Shown here: piece after piece, positions 1-11,700 of the stretch
How the letters are laid out: every line of letters starts with the position of its first letter
Numbering within the stretch: the stretch's first letter is position 1
From: Stercorarius parasiticus
Taxonomy: Eukaryota; Chordata; Aves; Charadriiformes; Stercorariidae
DNA length: 64,000 nucleotides
Reading direction: 5' to 3'
Assembly (NCBI GenBank): GCA_013396915.1
Contig: VWZL01000165.1
Span: forward strand, 156,684-220,683
Notes under the pieces: generated by a model
What the model saw: the letters and a program-made list of their open reading frames with translations, nothing else
What the model was told of the DNA's origin: nothing
Databases searched by the model: none
Program-made: the position numbers and the translations under genes

Positions 1-90
1 TGCACCGAATCTCTGCTTCAAGGACGAGAGTGCTTTGACTTTGAAGAGCTCACAGGCAAAACTGAAGAGTGTGGATTTCAAGCTGGTGGG
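1..90 (+). other. Possible 3' end of an exon (weak)
   Basis: Frame 1 is open from the window edge to a TAG at 88-90 and encodes about 29 residues with three cysteines (at residues 1, 11 and 24) and the segment GRECFDFEELTGKTEECG. GT dinucleotides that could act as splice donors lie near 80-90 (CTG|GTGGGT and GG|GTAGGC), followed by T-rich DNA. The Cys-x9-Cys spacing with a Gly before the second Cys loosely resembles the second half of a thrombospondin type-1 repeat, but too little is visible to assign a family. Frame 2 is also open here, so this may be chance. No other exon of such a gene was found in the window. Confidence 0.2.
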
Positions 91-715
91 TAGGCTTTTA
101 TTCATTTTTGAATTTTGATTAATAATTATAATAAAATGTATTGTACACTTGATGATAGATTACCAGAAAAGCATATAAAGAAGCAGACATCTACATATCT
201 GAAAAAAAAAATAGGCAATGCAGAAGAATCACTAACAAAAGTTTTCTGCTTTGCTGGTGAGGGCTCGGCTGAACCACTATAGCCACTACTGAGCACCACA
301 ATACAAGAAATGCCTGGACCAGCTGGAGAGTGTGGAAGATGAATCAGAGGGTCTAAAAAGCATGAAGAATGAGGAAATATTGACATAAATAGTGAAAGGG
401 GAAGGAAGGGCAACCTAAAGAAGAGAAACCCAAAGGAAGACAAAATACCAGACTTCAAGTATGTAGAGAGCTGGTGCAGAGAGAAAAGGGATAATCTGTT
501 TTTCACATGCAGTAGGGATATGCTGAAAAACAAGAGAATTGAAGAAAAACAGGAGACATTCGTGTCAGATGCTGGGAAAGCTTATGAAAATAAAATTAGT
601 GAACCAGTGGATGAGGTTGCCTGGAGGTTAGGAGGCATAGGTATGGTATATATCTATAATTAGAAGGTATAGTTAGATTATAATTAGAAAGCATAACTGA
701 TCTCATCGTACATCA
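91..715. other. No gene seen; AT-rich non-coding
   Basis: Purine-rich and AT-rich unique sequence. The minus-strand open frame at 126-533 begins at a TTG codon and shows no domain. Nothing else is recognised. Confidence 0.6.
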
Positions 716-769
716 GTAGGTTTTTGAGGTCCCTTCTAATCCTGTTTTAGGTTGGTTGTGCAGTTCTAT
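716..769 (+). repeat. Possible CR1 3' tail remnant
   Basis: The stretch containing TTTGAGGTCCCTTCTAATCC, followed by GTTCTATT, matches the order of elements at a CR1 3' end: the GAGGTCCCTTC block, then an octamer-like end. Only about 55 bases remain and no coding part is visible, so a chance match is possible. Confidence 0.35.
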
Positions 770-952
770 TTTTTTAAATGAAATAGGACTTCAGTGTTTG
801 GCTATGATTCACTCACTATTGAAATAATTTTGGAAAAGCCCTATGGTAAATGCTATCTTTAAACGTGATTTTTTTTTTTCATGATTTGTTTACACAGAAA
901 TTTACTTTCCACATTGAATGTAATATTGTGTTAACCCTCTGTGTGCTGAGTT

Positions 953-1031
953 CTAGTTCCTCTCTTGGTGGAACTAGCTGGGACCGGAAACGCTCAGAGG
1001 AGTAAAATTTGAAGGCCCTGCCTCCTCTGAG
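953..1031. repeat. Two adjacent perfect stem-loops
   Basis: Stem 1 has CTAGTTCC at 953-960 pairing with GGAACTAG at 970-977 around a 9-nt loop. Stem 2 has CTCAGAGGAG at 993-1002 pairing with CTCCTCTGAG at 1022-1031 around a 19-nt loop. Both stems are perfect and lie directly upstream of the CR1 that starts near 1051. Their function is unknown. They could be part of an older element or a local inverted duplication. Confidence 0.6.
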
Positions 1032-1050
1032 GTGTCTCTCTCATGTCATT

Positions 1051-1354
1051 CAGGGGAATAAGACTTTTCAGTGGTGCCCAGCGACAGGACAAGGGACAAT
1101 GGGCACAAACTGGAACACAGCAAGTTCCATCTCAACATGAGGAAAAACTACTTTACTTTGAGAGTGGCAGAGCACTGTAACAGGCTGCCCAGACAGGTTG
1201 TGGAGTCTCCTTCTCTGGAGATATTCAAAACCCACCTGGATGCGTTTCTGTCCAGCCTGCTGTAGGTGACCCTGCTTCAGCCGAGGGGGTGGACTAGATG
1301 TTCTCTGAAGGTCCCTTCTAATGCCTGCTGTTCTGTGATTCTGTGATTCTGTGA
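1051..1354 (+). mobile_element. CR1 LINE, 5'-truncated 3' end (octamer TTCTGTGA)
   Basis: This is a 5'-truncated CR1 retrotransposon copy. Frame 1071-1265 encodes the ORF2 C-terminus, with the family signature SDRTR, NRLPRQVVESPSLEIFK and LDAFLSSLL before the stop. It is followed by the CR1 3' UTR (a GGACTAGATG block, then GGTCCCTTCTAATGCC) and three perfect tandem TTCTGTGA octamers at 1331-1354. The tryptophan usual in the family's HWNRLPRE motif reads as cysteine here (HCNRLPR). The frame is otherwise intact through this part, so the copy is moderately old. It is not functional because the endonuclease and most of the reverse transcriptase are absent. Confidence 0.95.
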
Positions 1355-1499
1355 CTGTTTGCTGGCTGCAAGGGGATGCACCCAGGCGATATTCTGAGTT
1401 GGCACCTTAAAATGAGCCATCACAGCAAGGCAAGCACTACACGAGGCACTCTGCAGAAGGAACATGCAGCGTTTATAGACAGGGTGCCAACGGCATGAA

Positions 1500-1700
1500 A
1501 GAACACGCGGCATTATTCACAGATTTCGTAGACAGTGTGGATTCTTGCAGCAGTGTGTTGCCAGGCGTTATGCCTGGGTGCTGGGGTCTGCCTCGCTGGA
1601 TCCCGCCCGGGGGGAGCCTGGAAGCGCTGCTGCAGGGAGCGATGCTGCCGCAGGATGGAGCGATCTGCTTGAAACTGCGAAACTTGGCTGATACGTTTCA
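1500..1700. other. Small CpG-rich patch
   Basis: By hand count over 1501-1700, G+C is 117 of 200 (58.5%) and there are 13 CpG dinucleotides against about 16.6 expected, an observed/expected ratio near 0.78. Most of the surrounding DNA is clearly AT-rich and CpG-poor. The patch is too short to be a standard CpG island. It begins about 150 bases downstream of a CR1. No promoter motif is obvious, and it could also be GC-rich repeat remnant. Confidence 0.6.
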
Positions 1701-4184
1701 CACTGTAAATTTAAAACAGAAATCTGAATACGGCAAAAACATAAGCTGTTTCTGGATGTGTCTCAACAAGACACGGCTTCTTGCAGAGAGCAGGCAGAAA
1801 GCAGGGAAGAATTCAGGCTAAAAAAACCAAAATACACCGCAGTGGTGGTACATGAGGGTAAATTGTTGTAAAACCTATTGAAATCTGTTGAGTGCCTGTT
1901 ATGCTCATCAATATTGCTAAACTGAGTTGTAGCAAAAGGAACCCCTTTTCAGGGCTGTCTGAATTGCTGTTTAATGCAGGACATCACCTAAATTCTACTT
2001 CTTAAACTGAGTATTTTCCACTCTGTTTTCAAAGTGGGGTCCACCTGTCCACAGATAAAATTAATAAGGAACAAAAATAGACCAAGAGAAGGTCTTCCTG
2101 TCCCCACACAAAGTATTTCAACTGGAAAACAGAGCTGAACTACCAAATCCTGTTTGTGAATTGCCTCACTCAGGTCTTTTTAGACCATGGCTTGTGCTCT
2201 GCACCACTCTATATGCAGTGAGAGTCAATGCTACTTCAGGTAGATATTCCAACGGTAGCTGGGAGAAGTTATGGGCCATTCACACTGGGGACAGGATCCA
2301 AGCTGGAATGGGAGATGAACAGGGCAGTCAAGGAGTCATGTCCTCGGCAGGAGTGGGAAATTGCTCTCTTCACATGGAAGAAAACCTTTGATTTCAGGAA
2401 AAAAACTTGCATAGACTGATACTATGATCAGCCGAAAAATTTCGGTAGGTATGTGGGAGGAAATCATCATGAGCCCTTATGGCAGAAAAATATTATAACA
2501 CTTGTATTTTGTTTTTAAAAGATGTACTTACATATTAGCTACCACATTTTTTTAAAAAAAGGCTAATTTATACTTTCAGGTTATTAAGATGATTCAAGGA
2601 GAGCAGAACTTCATAATTTAAAAATTCTCAAAACCTAAAGGCTACTTCTAATCTTTTTGCAGGATTAGTTAAATATTTTTATTATTATTTATCTCACCAT
2701 AGACAATGAAAGACTAACCAAATTATTTTTGTTGAGGGACAATTTCTAACCAACTTTGCTGTCAAATTTTATGATTTCTCATGATTTAGTATCAAATGCT
2801 TGAATTTAAGGAGTGAGTACTGCCCAATGACAATAATCTCCTATATGGAAAAAATATCTGCAAAGATTATGTCATGAGAATCGTTTTTATTAGCTCAATA
2901 TTTTGTTAAAGCATTTTTGTGAAGGAAAACATATTACATTCACCCCAAGTTTTGACCATTAAATTTCATCTGTCTGTGTGAGTATGTGTTAAATTGGTTT
3001 TAGAAATTCAGAAATATACAACTTCCAGAAGATGGTGCTGTAGCACTTCGGCTGCCCGCTACCTTCCCATTGGGATGTGGTGTTCAGGTTTCCAACTCTG
3101 ACGAAAATTTTCTTTCAGTGTGATTCCTCAGAAATGCAGGAGCGCCCTCACCCTGAGACGCACATATTTTTTTCCCCTCCCATGAAACACTTCGATTTTT
3201 CTGAAGTCAGAAACATTCAGAATCAAAAGGGAGCTCAAATACTGCCTTTCCATTAATGTGGGGATCAACAAAGACATGTATCAAGTAATGGGATGTAAGA
3301 TCAAGCCGCTTATTTTGGACCTGGCTCAAACCAGGTTTGAATTCAGTTCTGCTGTTGTGGTTGAGCTGCTTCTGAAAGTACCAGTCTGTATCTGAAGTTT
3401 TTGCCTGAGCTGGTCACGGTTCAGCAATATTTAAAGCCCGATTTTCATTCTAGCCTGTCTTTGCTCCTAGAGTATCCTCAGTTGTTAATTTAAAGATTCA
3501 GCTCTGAAAGCACGTTATTCTTCTCCCACCAGTGCCTGCTTCAGCAGCTCCCATCGAGCAAATCCGCCACTTACTTCACAAAAATAATAAGGAAGAGGTG
3601 AAAAAAACCACCCACCCAACCAACCTAAACATCAGATTAAGAAGTTGATTGGAATAACATTTTTTTAAAGGTCTATCCTCGTTCTCTTTCCCCTTACAGC
3701 CGTCAATGACTTCAGCTGGCTGATGCCTATCAAACTGGGTGCAGAGGAGGCCTCCGAGCGAGCCGCCATGGAGGAAGGGGCTGGGGTGGAAGATTGTGGT
3801 GGGCTGAGGTCGGGAGTGCCCATCTTTCCCCTCCCCATCTCCAGGGGATAGCCTTGATTTATGGCCTTACAAACCCTGGTGGAACAGCCTGCGGTAGAGA
3901 TAATTTGGGTCTGACAGCTAATTCTATAGCCATGGCACTGCAGACGTAGGAAGTCTATCAGTGCTGGAAAGGCTTGGTATCTTTTTGCAGCATGCTGCCC
4001 TAACTTTTGTCTTGCAAGTGTCGCAGGAAACCAGGAGTCTTGGACACAATCCAGTATCTACATTTCTGTTGCTTTATGCAGATAATTTGGAGCTGTGTTT
4101 TGGGAGTTTTCTTTCTTTTTATTTATGTATTTATTTTTTAACATAATGTTTCTGTAATATTGTAGCATAAAATGAAATACTTAA
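1701..4184. other. No gene seen; unique non-coding DNA
   Basis: AT-rich sequence with short T and A runs. A moderately GC-rich pocket lies at about 3700-3860. Open frames are under 110 codons and show no domain. Confidence 0.6.
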
Positions 4185-4245
4185 GTGCAAGGGTCTGGAA
4201 ATCAGTACTTCCAGATTCTATTACTGGCACTGACTACAGCTAAGA
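4185..4245 (+). repeat. MIR-like SINE fossil
   Basis: The run GGAAATCAGTACTTCCAG, then TTCTATTACTGGCACTGAC and ACAGCT, follows the order of the MIR/CORE-SINE core (a TTCTATTCCTGGCTCTGCC-like block followed by the CACTGACT...GCTGTG region). It is heavily diverged and short. MIR relics are known in amniote genomes, including birds. This was assigned by eye. Confidence 0.45.
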
Positions 4246-5400
4246 GGAAAACAGTATTGTCCACACAAAGCACTGGAAAGACATGAAAAATGCAGGGCCT
4301 TAAAAAATCACAATTAAAAATCAAACATTGGTGCACGCTTTTTACAGAAAAACTGGAAAAAAAACAACCCTGTTCTCTGAGAAAATTTCCATTTTGAAAA
4401 GAAAACAAGAGCCTCCTTTTTTCGTTTTTTTGTAAGAGGCTTTCAATGTACTTTTTTTTCACTGGGTTTAGCAGTGACTTTGACAGACTCTGCTTGACCT
4501 TGAGGAAACCCTTCATCTGCTAGTTACCTAAGTGAATCCCACCTGTGTTAGAAAAGTGTCTATAGAAAGATAATGAATCTTATCTCAAGTGTTTTTCTGC
4601 AGACGTGTTTAGTGGAAAGAGGATAGCTGGATCCCCTACAGCTACCTTTGCAATATTTATTCATGCTGCCTTCTTTCGTGTGTCTTCTAATGCAGAGGTG
4701 CCTTGAATTTCATGTTTTGTCTCCTTTTGCAAAGGCAATACTTGGTAGCTTGTGCAAGCAGGAGGCATCAGAGTGATTTTCTGCAGCATAGCAATAGATG
4801 TTTTGCAAGTCATGTCTCCTTTCCTATAGGTCATCCAGAACTTTTATCAGAGACCGGTTGATGCTGGGTTAGATGTGCCTATCAACCTCATGAATACTCA
4901 CGGGAAGACGTTGCCTGAGAAGAAATACTGCCGAGTACTCTCATGCTTTCTAGAGTGTTTGTAAAAGCTGTAAAATGTCAATGAAAAAGCTGGATGTGTG
5001 CATGTAAATGCATGAATGCAGCTATTTATGTAAGTACTTTATAGGGTGCGACTGATCAGCGTTGTAAATCTTTTCCCAAGCTTGTCGAAGGGAAGGGCAG
5101 TTCCATTTCATAGATAACCGCTAGAGTCACAGACAAATAAAATAATTCAAAATCTTTGCAAAAGTCTGGAGCAGAGAAAGGACTTGGGCCAGGTCTTCCC
5201 TACATCTGGCTGCTGCAAACACTGATGAGGGGCTGCTGGTCTCACCTTAAAAGCAGACAAGACTGTAGAACAAACTGTAAAAGAATGAGTTAAGCATAGA
5301 AAAGTACACCTGAAAAGAGAACAAAAAGCAAGTTTAAGGTAGATTATGTGTACTAGCTTGTTCACTTTTTTCTTTAGAATATATCTGATTTTTTGAGACA
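4246..5400. other. No gene seen; unique non-coding DNA
   Basis: AT-rich. The minus-strand frames at 4202-4516 and 5147-5422 have no recognisable domain. Nothing else stands out. Confidence 0.6.
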
Positions 5401-5452
5401 AAGAAAATCTGGAAGATCTCATCTACCTGGCCTTCTGTAAAGCCTCTGATTC
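5400..5452 (+). repeat. Relic of CR1 reverse transcriptase motif A
   Basis: About 40 bases (near 5415-5455) read LIYLAFCKASDSM in one frame, resembling the non-LTR reverse transcriptase motif A segment YLDFxKAFD of CR1. The catalytic aspartate position reads alanine. The flanks are too decayed to follow. If real, this is an ancient internal piece of a CR1 without its 3' end. Chance similarity is possible. Confidence 0.4.
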
Positions 5453-7599
5453 AATGGAAGCATCTGGTTTCAGAATACTAATATGAATTTTTTCATTAGA
5501 CTGAGAAAGTTGAATTAAGACAGGAATTATAAGTGACTTATGTATGTAGTAGTGAAAAGCGGTTGCATTATCTTCCTGGAATGATCTTAAATCTATGGTT
5601 CTTGAAGAACTGGGCCTTTTTAGCAGGCGAAAAGAAAAAATATTTTTAGTAACATAAAAACATTTTGCAAAGTTCTTTTTTTTTTTTACCTTTTTTTTCT
5701 ATGTATCATTTCTTCTTTCTCTTTGATAGTTCTTCAGGGTATATTCATGACTGGAAGTAACATCCATCATTCTGGAGCTTTCCTCACCTGACCTTTCATT
5801 TTTGTAAACTCACTGCAACATGGAGAACTATGGACTCCAACATACGGTGTAGCTAAAATAAGGGTACAAACGGTATTCCCCACTTCAGCCAACAATATGG
5901 TACAGAACAGGAAACATTTTGCTGTAACTGTCACTACAAAATTAATATTTTTGTCACTGCTGTACAGTATTCAGTCTTAATCGAACACTTATATAAATGC
6001 TTCCTTATTCACAAAGAAAAACTTGTTCCTAGCCACACCCTTTCAAAAATTTGGCCTGGGTGACTATGTTTTGGCTTGGGTTTTGATGTGCTAGATAATG
6101 CGAAAACAATAAAGCTGTATGTGCTGTAGCTGTTAAGTAGTTTAACCAGGAGATTAATCTTGCGGATTACAAAAATTGAAGAACAAAGGAGAAACTGACA
6201 TTGAATATGAGTTTGTGAAATTTGTCATTTTTAGTTCAGCAGAGACAACATGCTTTAGCTGAGCTACTATCCATATTGCAATGCACAGGAGAGTAATTGT
6301 CATAGCAATAATAAGCTCTCTTCCCAGCATGGATACTGAATGGTAGAGGAAAGTGACAATTTAGCTCCTTTCTCATATAGCTGTATCAACACAAGTAAGT
6401 CTATCTCTTCCACCTGTCAGCAGAGGTAAATTTGTTCCAAGCTGTATTCATACATGGCCTTTAAATAGTAAGGAACATATTGATTCTTCACTGATTTTTC
6501 CATTTGGGTTCAGCTCACTTGGTTCCCTAGCAGTAGGATGGAGAGAAAAGACCATTCCCGTCTACAAGAGAATTACATGGAGAAAAGAAATGAGCATCTT
6601 TTTCAAAGTATACTTCTTTTTGATTATCCCTTCAGATTTGTAGGTTAGAGAAATTACCTACTACTATGTGGAGTTACCCACATCGTGTCCAGGGCTGGAA
6701 GAAGTGTAGCAGTCTGTCTTGCTGTTAGGATAATACCTTCCAGGAATTGCAGTACTAATAATATTACTGTACAACTCTAGGTATTATCTTTGTGTTGCCC
6801 TGATCTGCACTAAATACACACACTAGCTATTCAGAGCTGCCTTTAATGTGGAATTCGACTGGAGTTTAGGAAATTGAGCCCTTGGAAGGCTCAGCCTTGG
6901 TTGTTTCTTTTGAAATTATATCAGTATTAAACTTAACAAACCAAGAAATTCTTGAAACTTTTAAAAGTTAAGTAAAACATCTACTTGGGATTGAGTTCCA
7001 TGTACAAATACTTCATTCCCCACTTTTCACAGTCAGCAGCATCTTCTCTGGAATTTTTAACTGAGCCAAGAAATGAAATGTTAAATATGACATCCTCGAT
7101 GTGTAGCTAGCACTACAGCTGACTTTATACAAAATAAACAGCAACGTGCTGAGTATCTGAGAACTGTGGCATACAACCCAAAAAACTGCCTCTCACCAGA
7201 AATGACCCTTAGATACCTCAGTCTTTAGCTTCCTGAATGATAAATGATGAAAGTGTCCTCACCCTCCTCTCCTCCAAAAGAAAATGCTGAAGCCAAATTC
7301 ACCAAAGACAGAGCCTGGTGTCCTGATGTAGCTCAAGCCACTATTCAGTGACAAAGGCAGATTTTACACTTCTGGTGAATGATATTCTTTTCTTTTATAA
7401 TTTCAGAGCAATTTGTTTGGTTCTCAGGCAGCAGCACACAAGTAGTGTAAAAGTACATGAAAAAGGATAATAATTCATTCTTACTTTACAATTTGAAGCC
7501 TCTTTATATTTCTAATCTTGGTAAAAGAGCTCTAGGGTGAAGGAGAATGGAGTGCATTGGGCCAGGGAGATAAGAGCGATGCTACAAGCACGAAAATAT
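5453..7599. other. No gene seen; unique non-coding DNA
   Basis: AT-rich with T runs near 5680-5700. No open frame of note, no CR1 3' end and no structured repeat was seen. Confidence 0.6.
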
Positions 7600-7662
7600 G
7601 TGGGTTCAATATACCACTCTGCTGGTTCACTCTTTAACCTGGATAAATTGCAAAATACTTAT
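7600..7662 (+). repeat. Possible MIR-like SINE fossil
   Basis: The order TGTGGGTTCAATA, CCACTCTGCTGG, TTAACCTGGATAAATTGCAA resembles the MIR segment that runs from the GGGTTCAAT block through CTCTGCCAC to the 'GGGCAAGTCACTTAA' region. It is very diverged and was assigned by eye. Confidence 0.3.
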
Positions 7663-8676
7663 CCAGCGAGCATTTCTTTAACTTAGTATAAACACTCCAG
7701 TGCTGAAGATAGGTTGTTCATGCCGTTTACACTTCTGTGTTCACCCATCCCAACAGCTAAAGGTTGTGTCGTTGTTCCCTCATTTCTCCTTTTTATTTTG
7801 GCCAGAAAAATACCCTAACTTGAGAAACCTCTCACTAAAGATTTGTCAAGACTGGAATGTTCTTGGAAAAATACTAAATTTCTACAAACTGACATTTCCA
7901 AGAATAAATACTTCGATGAAATATTCTTGACCAGTTTGACTATGAATCTCGGATGATATACCAGTAACTCCTTCTTCTTCTCATCTCTGTTAGGAGTGAG
8001 GCTAGACCTGGATTCTTCATTTGGAAAAGGGCAATTGGAGAGGAATACGATAAGGTGTTCAAAAGCATGGATTGTTTGAGTAAAACATACAGGGTAGATT
8101 AATCATTATATCTCATAAAGCAAGAACTAGAAAGCAGCCAATGGTGGATCAAATTTTGCAGGAAGAGAGACTGTATCTTTAATCAGAGTAACTGGTATAG
8201 TTGGAAAATTGTCACCTTTGTATCTGTGGACCATGATTTTACAAAGCACAATGAGGGAAGACAGTGAAATTAGCTGTCACAGATTAAAAACAAGCAAGCA
8301 AAAAAAAAGCTGAAAATATAAGGCATTACTTTCCAGTACATCTAGATTACCAGAAACTAGAAGTGCGTAAGAGGGAAGGGAACACTGTACACGTGACCTA
8401 CTCTTGTTCTTTCCTGAGTATCCGTTCCTGCTTACTGTAAGAGTCAAGTTACTGGATGAACCTTTGATCTGACTGAATACAAGGAGGGACAAAATCAAGT
8501 AGATGGACTTCCCTTGAAAGGAAAGGTGTTGGTTTCCTATAGGACAATAAGTGAGAGGGTGGAGGTGTGTTTTTTTAGTATAGTTTTGATAGCAACGGCA
8601 CTAATTTTAGCATATCTATATGACTTTGCTACTTAACACTAGAAAGTATAGCAGTGGATCGGGTCCCTCCTGAGAT
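7663..8676. other. No gene seen
   Basis: AT-rich unique sequence with short frames only (7700-7930 plus, 8277-8498 minus). No domain was seen. Confidence 0.6.
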
Positions 8677-8710
8677 ACTAGTGTAGATATTCTGCACTAG
8701 TGTAGATATT
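8677..8710. repeat. 19-bp tandem duplication
   Basis: ACTAGTGTAGATATT occurs at 8677-8691 and again at 8696-8710 with no mismatch, giving a unit of 19 bases. The identity of the copies suggests a fairly recent slippage or duplication. Confidence 0.9.
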
Positions 8711-11700
8711 GTCTTCAGTGCTGAGGTAAGATTATGGCAGCTGCTATTCTTACTGCTATTTTTGCCTCTTCGGTATGATACCCTTCCTCTCCAGTGGTGA
8801 CTGGGTCACAGATAGAGAATGATGACCCTGCTGAAGCCTTGGTTACCATAAGAAAATCATTTAGTTCAGGCTATAAAATCTCTTGTTTTAAAATTAAAAT
8901 CTCCTGGGTTAATCACCTGAGTTATACCAGTAAAATGGGCTCCAACACCTTCAAAGATATCCTTGCAACTTGCTTTACTACCATGTTAGTGTTGTCTCTG
9001 AGGTGACTTGCCCTGTCTGAAAAAAAGAAGTTTTAGCTTGTGCTACCCATTTGTGCAGTAATCATCCCACAATTTCACGTTTACTATTCGCCCTATGGGT
9101 TAAGTACGTATTCCATTTAGCTGTGAAGAGCTGCCATTCACTCAGGACGTGTCAGAAACTGTTTCTATCTGGAAAATTGTTTTAATGGTGGCTTTTTCCC
9201 CCCCCCCCAACAGAATGAAATAATTGAGGTGCACTAGTGATGGGGTGATATTTATTCCTCCTCACCTTGCTGTGAAATTTTGAAGCAAGCGAAATGTTCT
9301 GGCTTCTTGCTAAGTGTAAAACTTTTCATATGCCTCCAGGGGACAACTGAGCATGTGAGCAGTTGCATTGTGGGATCTGCAGCTCTCAGGTGTCCTGCTT
9401 TCATTTGCTCAGAGGTTATGCTCACTGGCACGTTTGCCAAGGGTTGTTGTTTTGCTTTTCCAAGTGTATTCTGGGTAATTCTGTAAACTGCATTCAAATA
9501 CATGGATTATGTGGTAAATACCTCTGTCTGACACATAAGGTCCAAACCCGAGAAAGGTCAGACAATACAGTATGAGGATGCATAAGCCTTTTTCATTAAA
9601 CACAGAAAACAACATCTGTTTTTCCTTATTTCAGTTTTACTTTAACAGATATTGGTCGGTTAATGATTGTGCAGCAATTTACCATTATTAAGCAGGTGAG
9701 CCACTACAGCACAAAAAGGCATTCTTTGGAGCCAGTGGAAAATGACGCTGTACCACAAAAAGCACGGTGCACACGCTGCTCAGGAGCTGCGGGAAGGCAG
9801 GTTCAGAAATGCCACTATACCAACAAGCTTTCCTCTGGAGACATTCGCTATTCACATGCCTCTAAAATAAACTCAAGTCCAAAAGCGCTTCACAGAAAGC
9901 GGTGCTGGGGTGCTAATAGTCAACATTATAGCTCTCAGACCATCCCATCTGGCAGCACACAAAAATCCAGGGAAAAGTCACAGAGTTTGAACTAACACTT
10001 CAGAAAACAAACAAAAAAGCATGTTGCGTCTGTGGACAGGTGCGTGTCACTCTGCTTGCTGCTGCAGAGCAGCAAACTGAATTTGTGATCATATTTTGGG
10101 TTTCATTCATATCTCGAGAGTTGAAGTGGCTATTACAAATATTTTTTTTTGCCTAGCAACTGTTCTTCTTGGAAATAAAATTAAACTTCCCAGCTATCGA
10201 GGACAGGCTTTCTGTATTTGTGTGTGTTTTACAAATCTCTGTGACCACATTGAGTTACCAGTGGTACTTCACGGATATCAAAGAGCACATTTCACATGAG
10301 TGCTTCAGAAAATAGATTCTTCCAACCGTTACTTACTCTAAAACCAACTTGCTTGTGCTCTTACATGTTGCGAGGGGGACACGTTGGAGAATGTAATCAC
10401 CTTATGAAATTAGTTTTCTTCTGCCTAGGTATGCGTAGTCCTGGCTGGGACACTCTTAAACCCCTTGTTTTGTTTCCCATGTTATTGCATAGGATAGACC
10501 TCACTGTGATAACATGCTAATGGAATGAGCAAGGTCAATGAATCCCGTGGGAGTAAGCAAAGATTAATCTGGGCTCCTCTAGGGTTGTGCATACTCTCGC
10601 TTCCTACATGACGACATGGTAGTACCCAGGAAGGTTGCAGTTTGGACTTTTGTCCCAAACTCCCTTCAGTCTCTGTGCATACAAGCCCTGCTGTCAAGCA
10701 TTGTTTAACTGACCGGTTTATATATGGCCATGGTTAATTTCTTGTGGGATTACATTCATTTAAGAGCTCTCCAAAAAAAGAGGACAAAGTCAATGAGGAG
10801 AGCTGCTGAGTACAAAAGAGAAAATGCTTGTCTGGGAAAAAAATCACCAGTTTATGTTATTGAAATATGAGAGTTCCTCAGTCCAGATTTCATTATTTCC
10901 ATTATCTTGGCTTTCTGTAAATACATTAGCCTTGTTACACAATTCAAACTTCGATTGGCATTAATAGGATCTTACAAGTTAGATATGGAAGAAGACTATT
11001 AGATAATGCAGCCATCTCCCTGCTGCTGCAGGAGAAGTCATTGAATTACTTATGCTCATTGAAGAAGAGAGACCTAAAGGGTTGAACCTGCCCTTTCAAG
11101 GATAATTCACAGCAGATAAAATCAGCCACTGTTATTGTAACATTTTTAAGCTTTAAGATCAGTGACTGGTTTTCTGAAAGAAATTGGTAGTAAAGAACAT
11201 AAATAATACAGGTTAATATTGCGTCTGTAGTAACAAACAAACAGTATACATGAGGCTGGGTTCTTTAGATCTGTGAGCATAACTCTAATCAGCGCTAAGT
11301 GATACTAAGCAAGGTCAAATAGTATTAAATTTCTGAAAGGCATGGCAGGGTAGATAAATGTTAAACAAATCCTTTTGCAATTACATGTTTTATGACTTTA
11401 ACTCTTGGGTTCCTATTTCTAGTCTTTAGCCAATGTGTGGTGTGCTGTTATTTTCCTACAGATTCACTTCATGTAGCCAGCAGATCAAGCTAGATAGACA
11501 ACGTGGTTCTTGCCTTTTGGAGACTATGACAGCTGGTGAAAGTGAGCTGCATCTCTGTAGTTGCTGGGGTGCACCATAGTGCACCTCTGGGAACTGGAGT
11601 GTCCAGATGAAGCCACTGCTCAAATTATGCACTGTTTTTTTTCTGTCTTGTTCTTGGATTGTTTTTACATGGAAACCCTAGCATTAGACATGAGGAGATA

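Noticed and set aside
3325..3345. B-box-like sequence (GGTTTGAATTC) suggesting a tRNA or tRNA-derived SINE
   Set aside because: No matching A-box at the right distance and no cloverleaf could be drawn.
7244..7335. Possible C/D box snoRNA (ATGATGA ... CTGA)
   Set aside because: There is no terminal stem pairing around the boxes and no internal C'/D' pair, so the motifs are likely chance.
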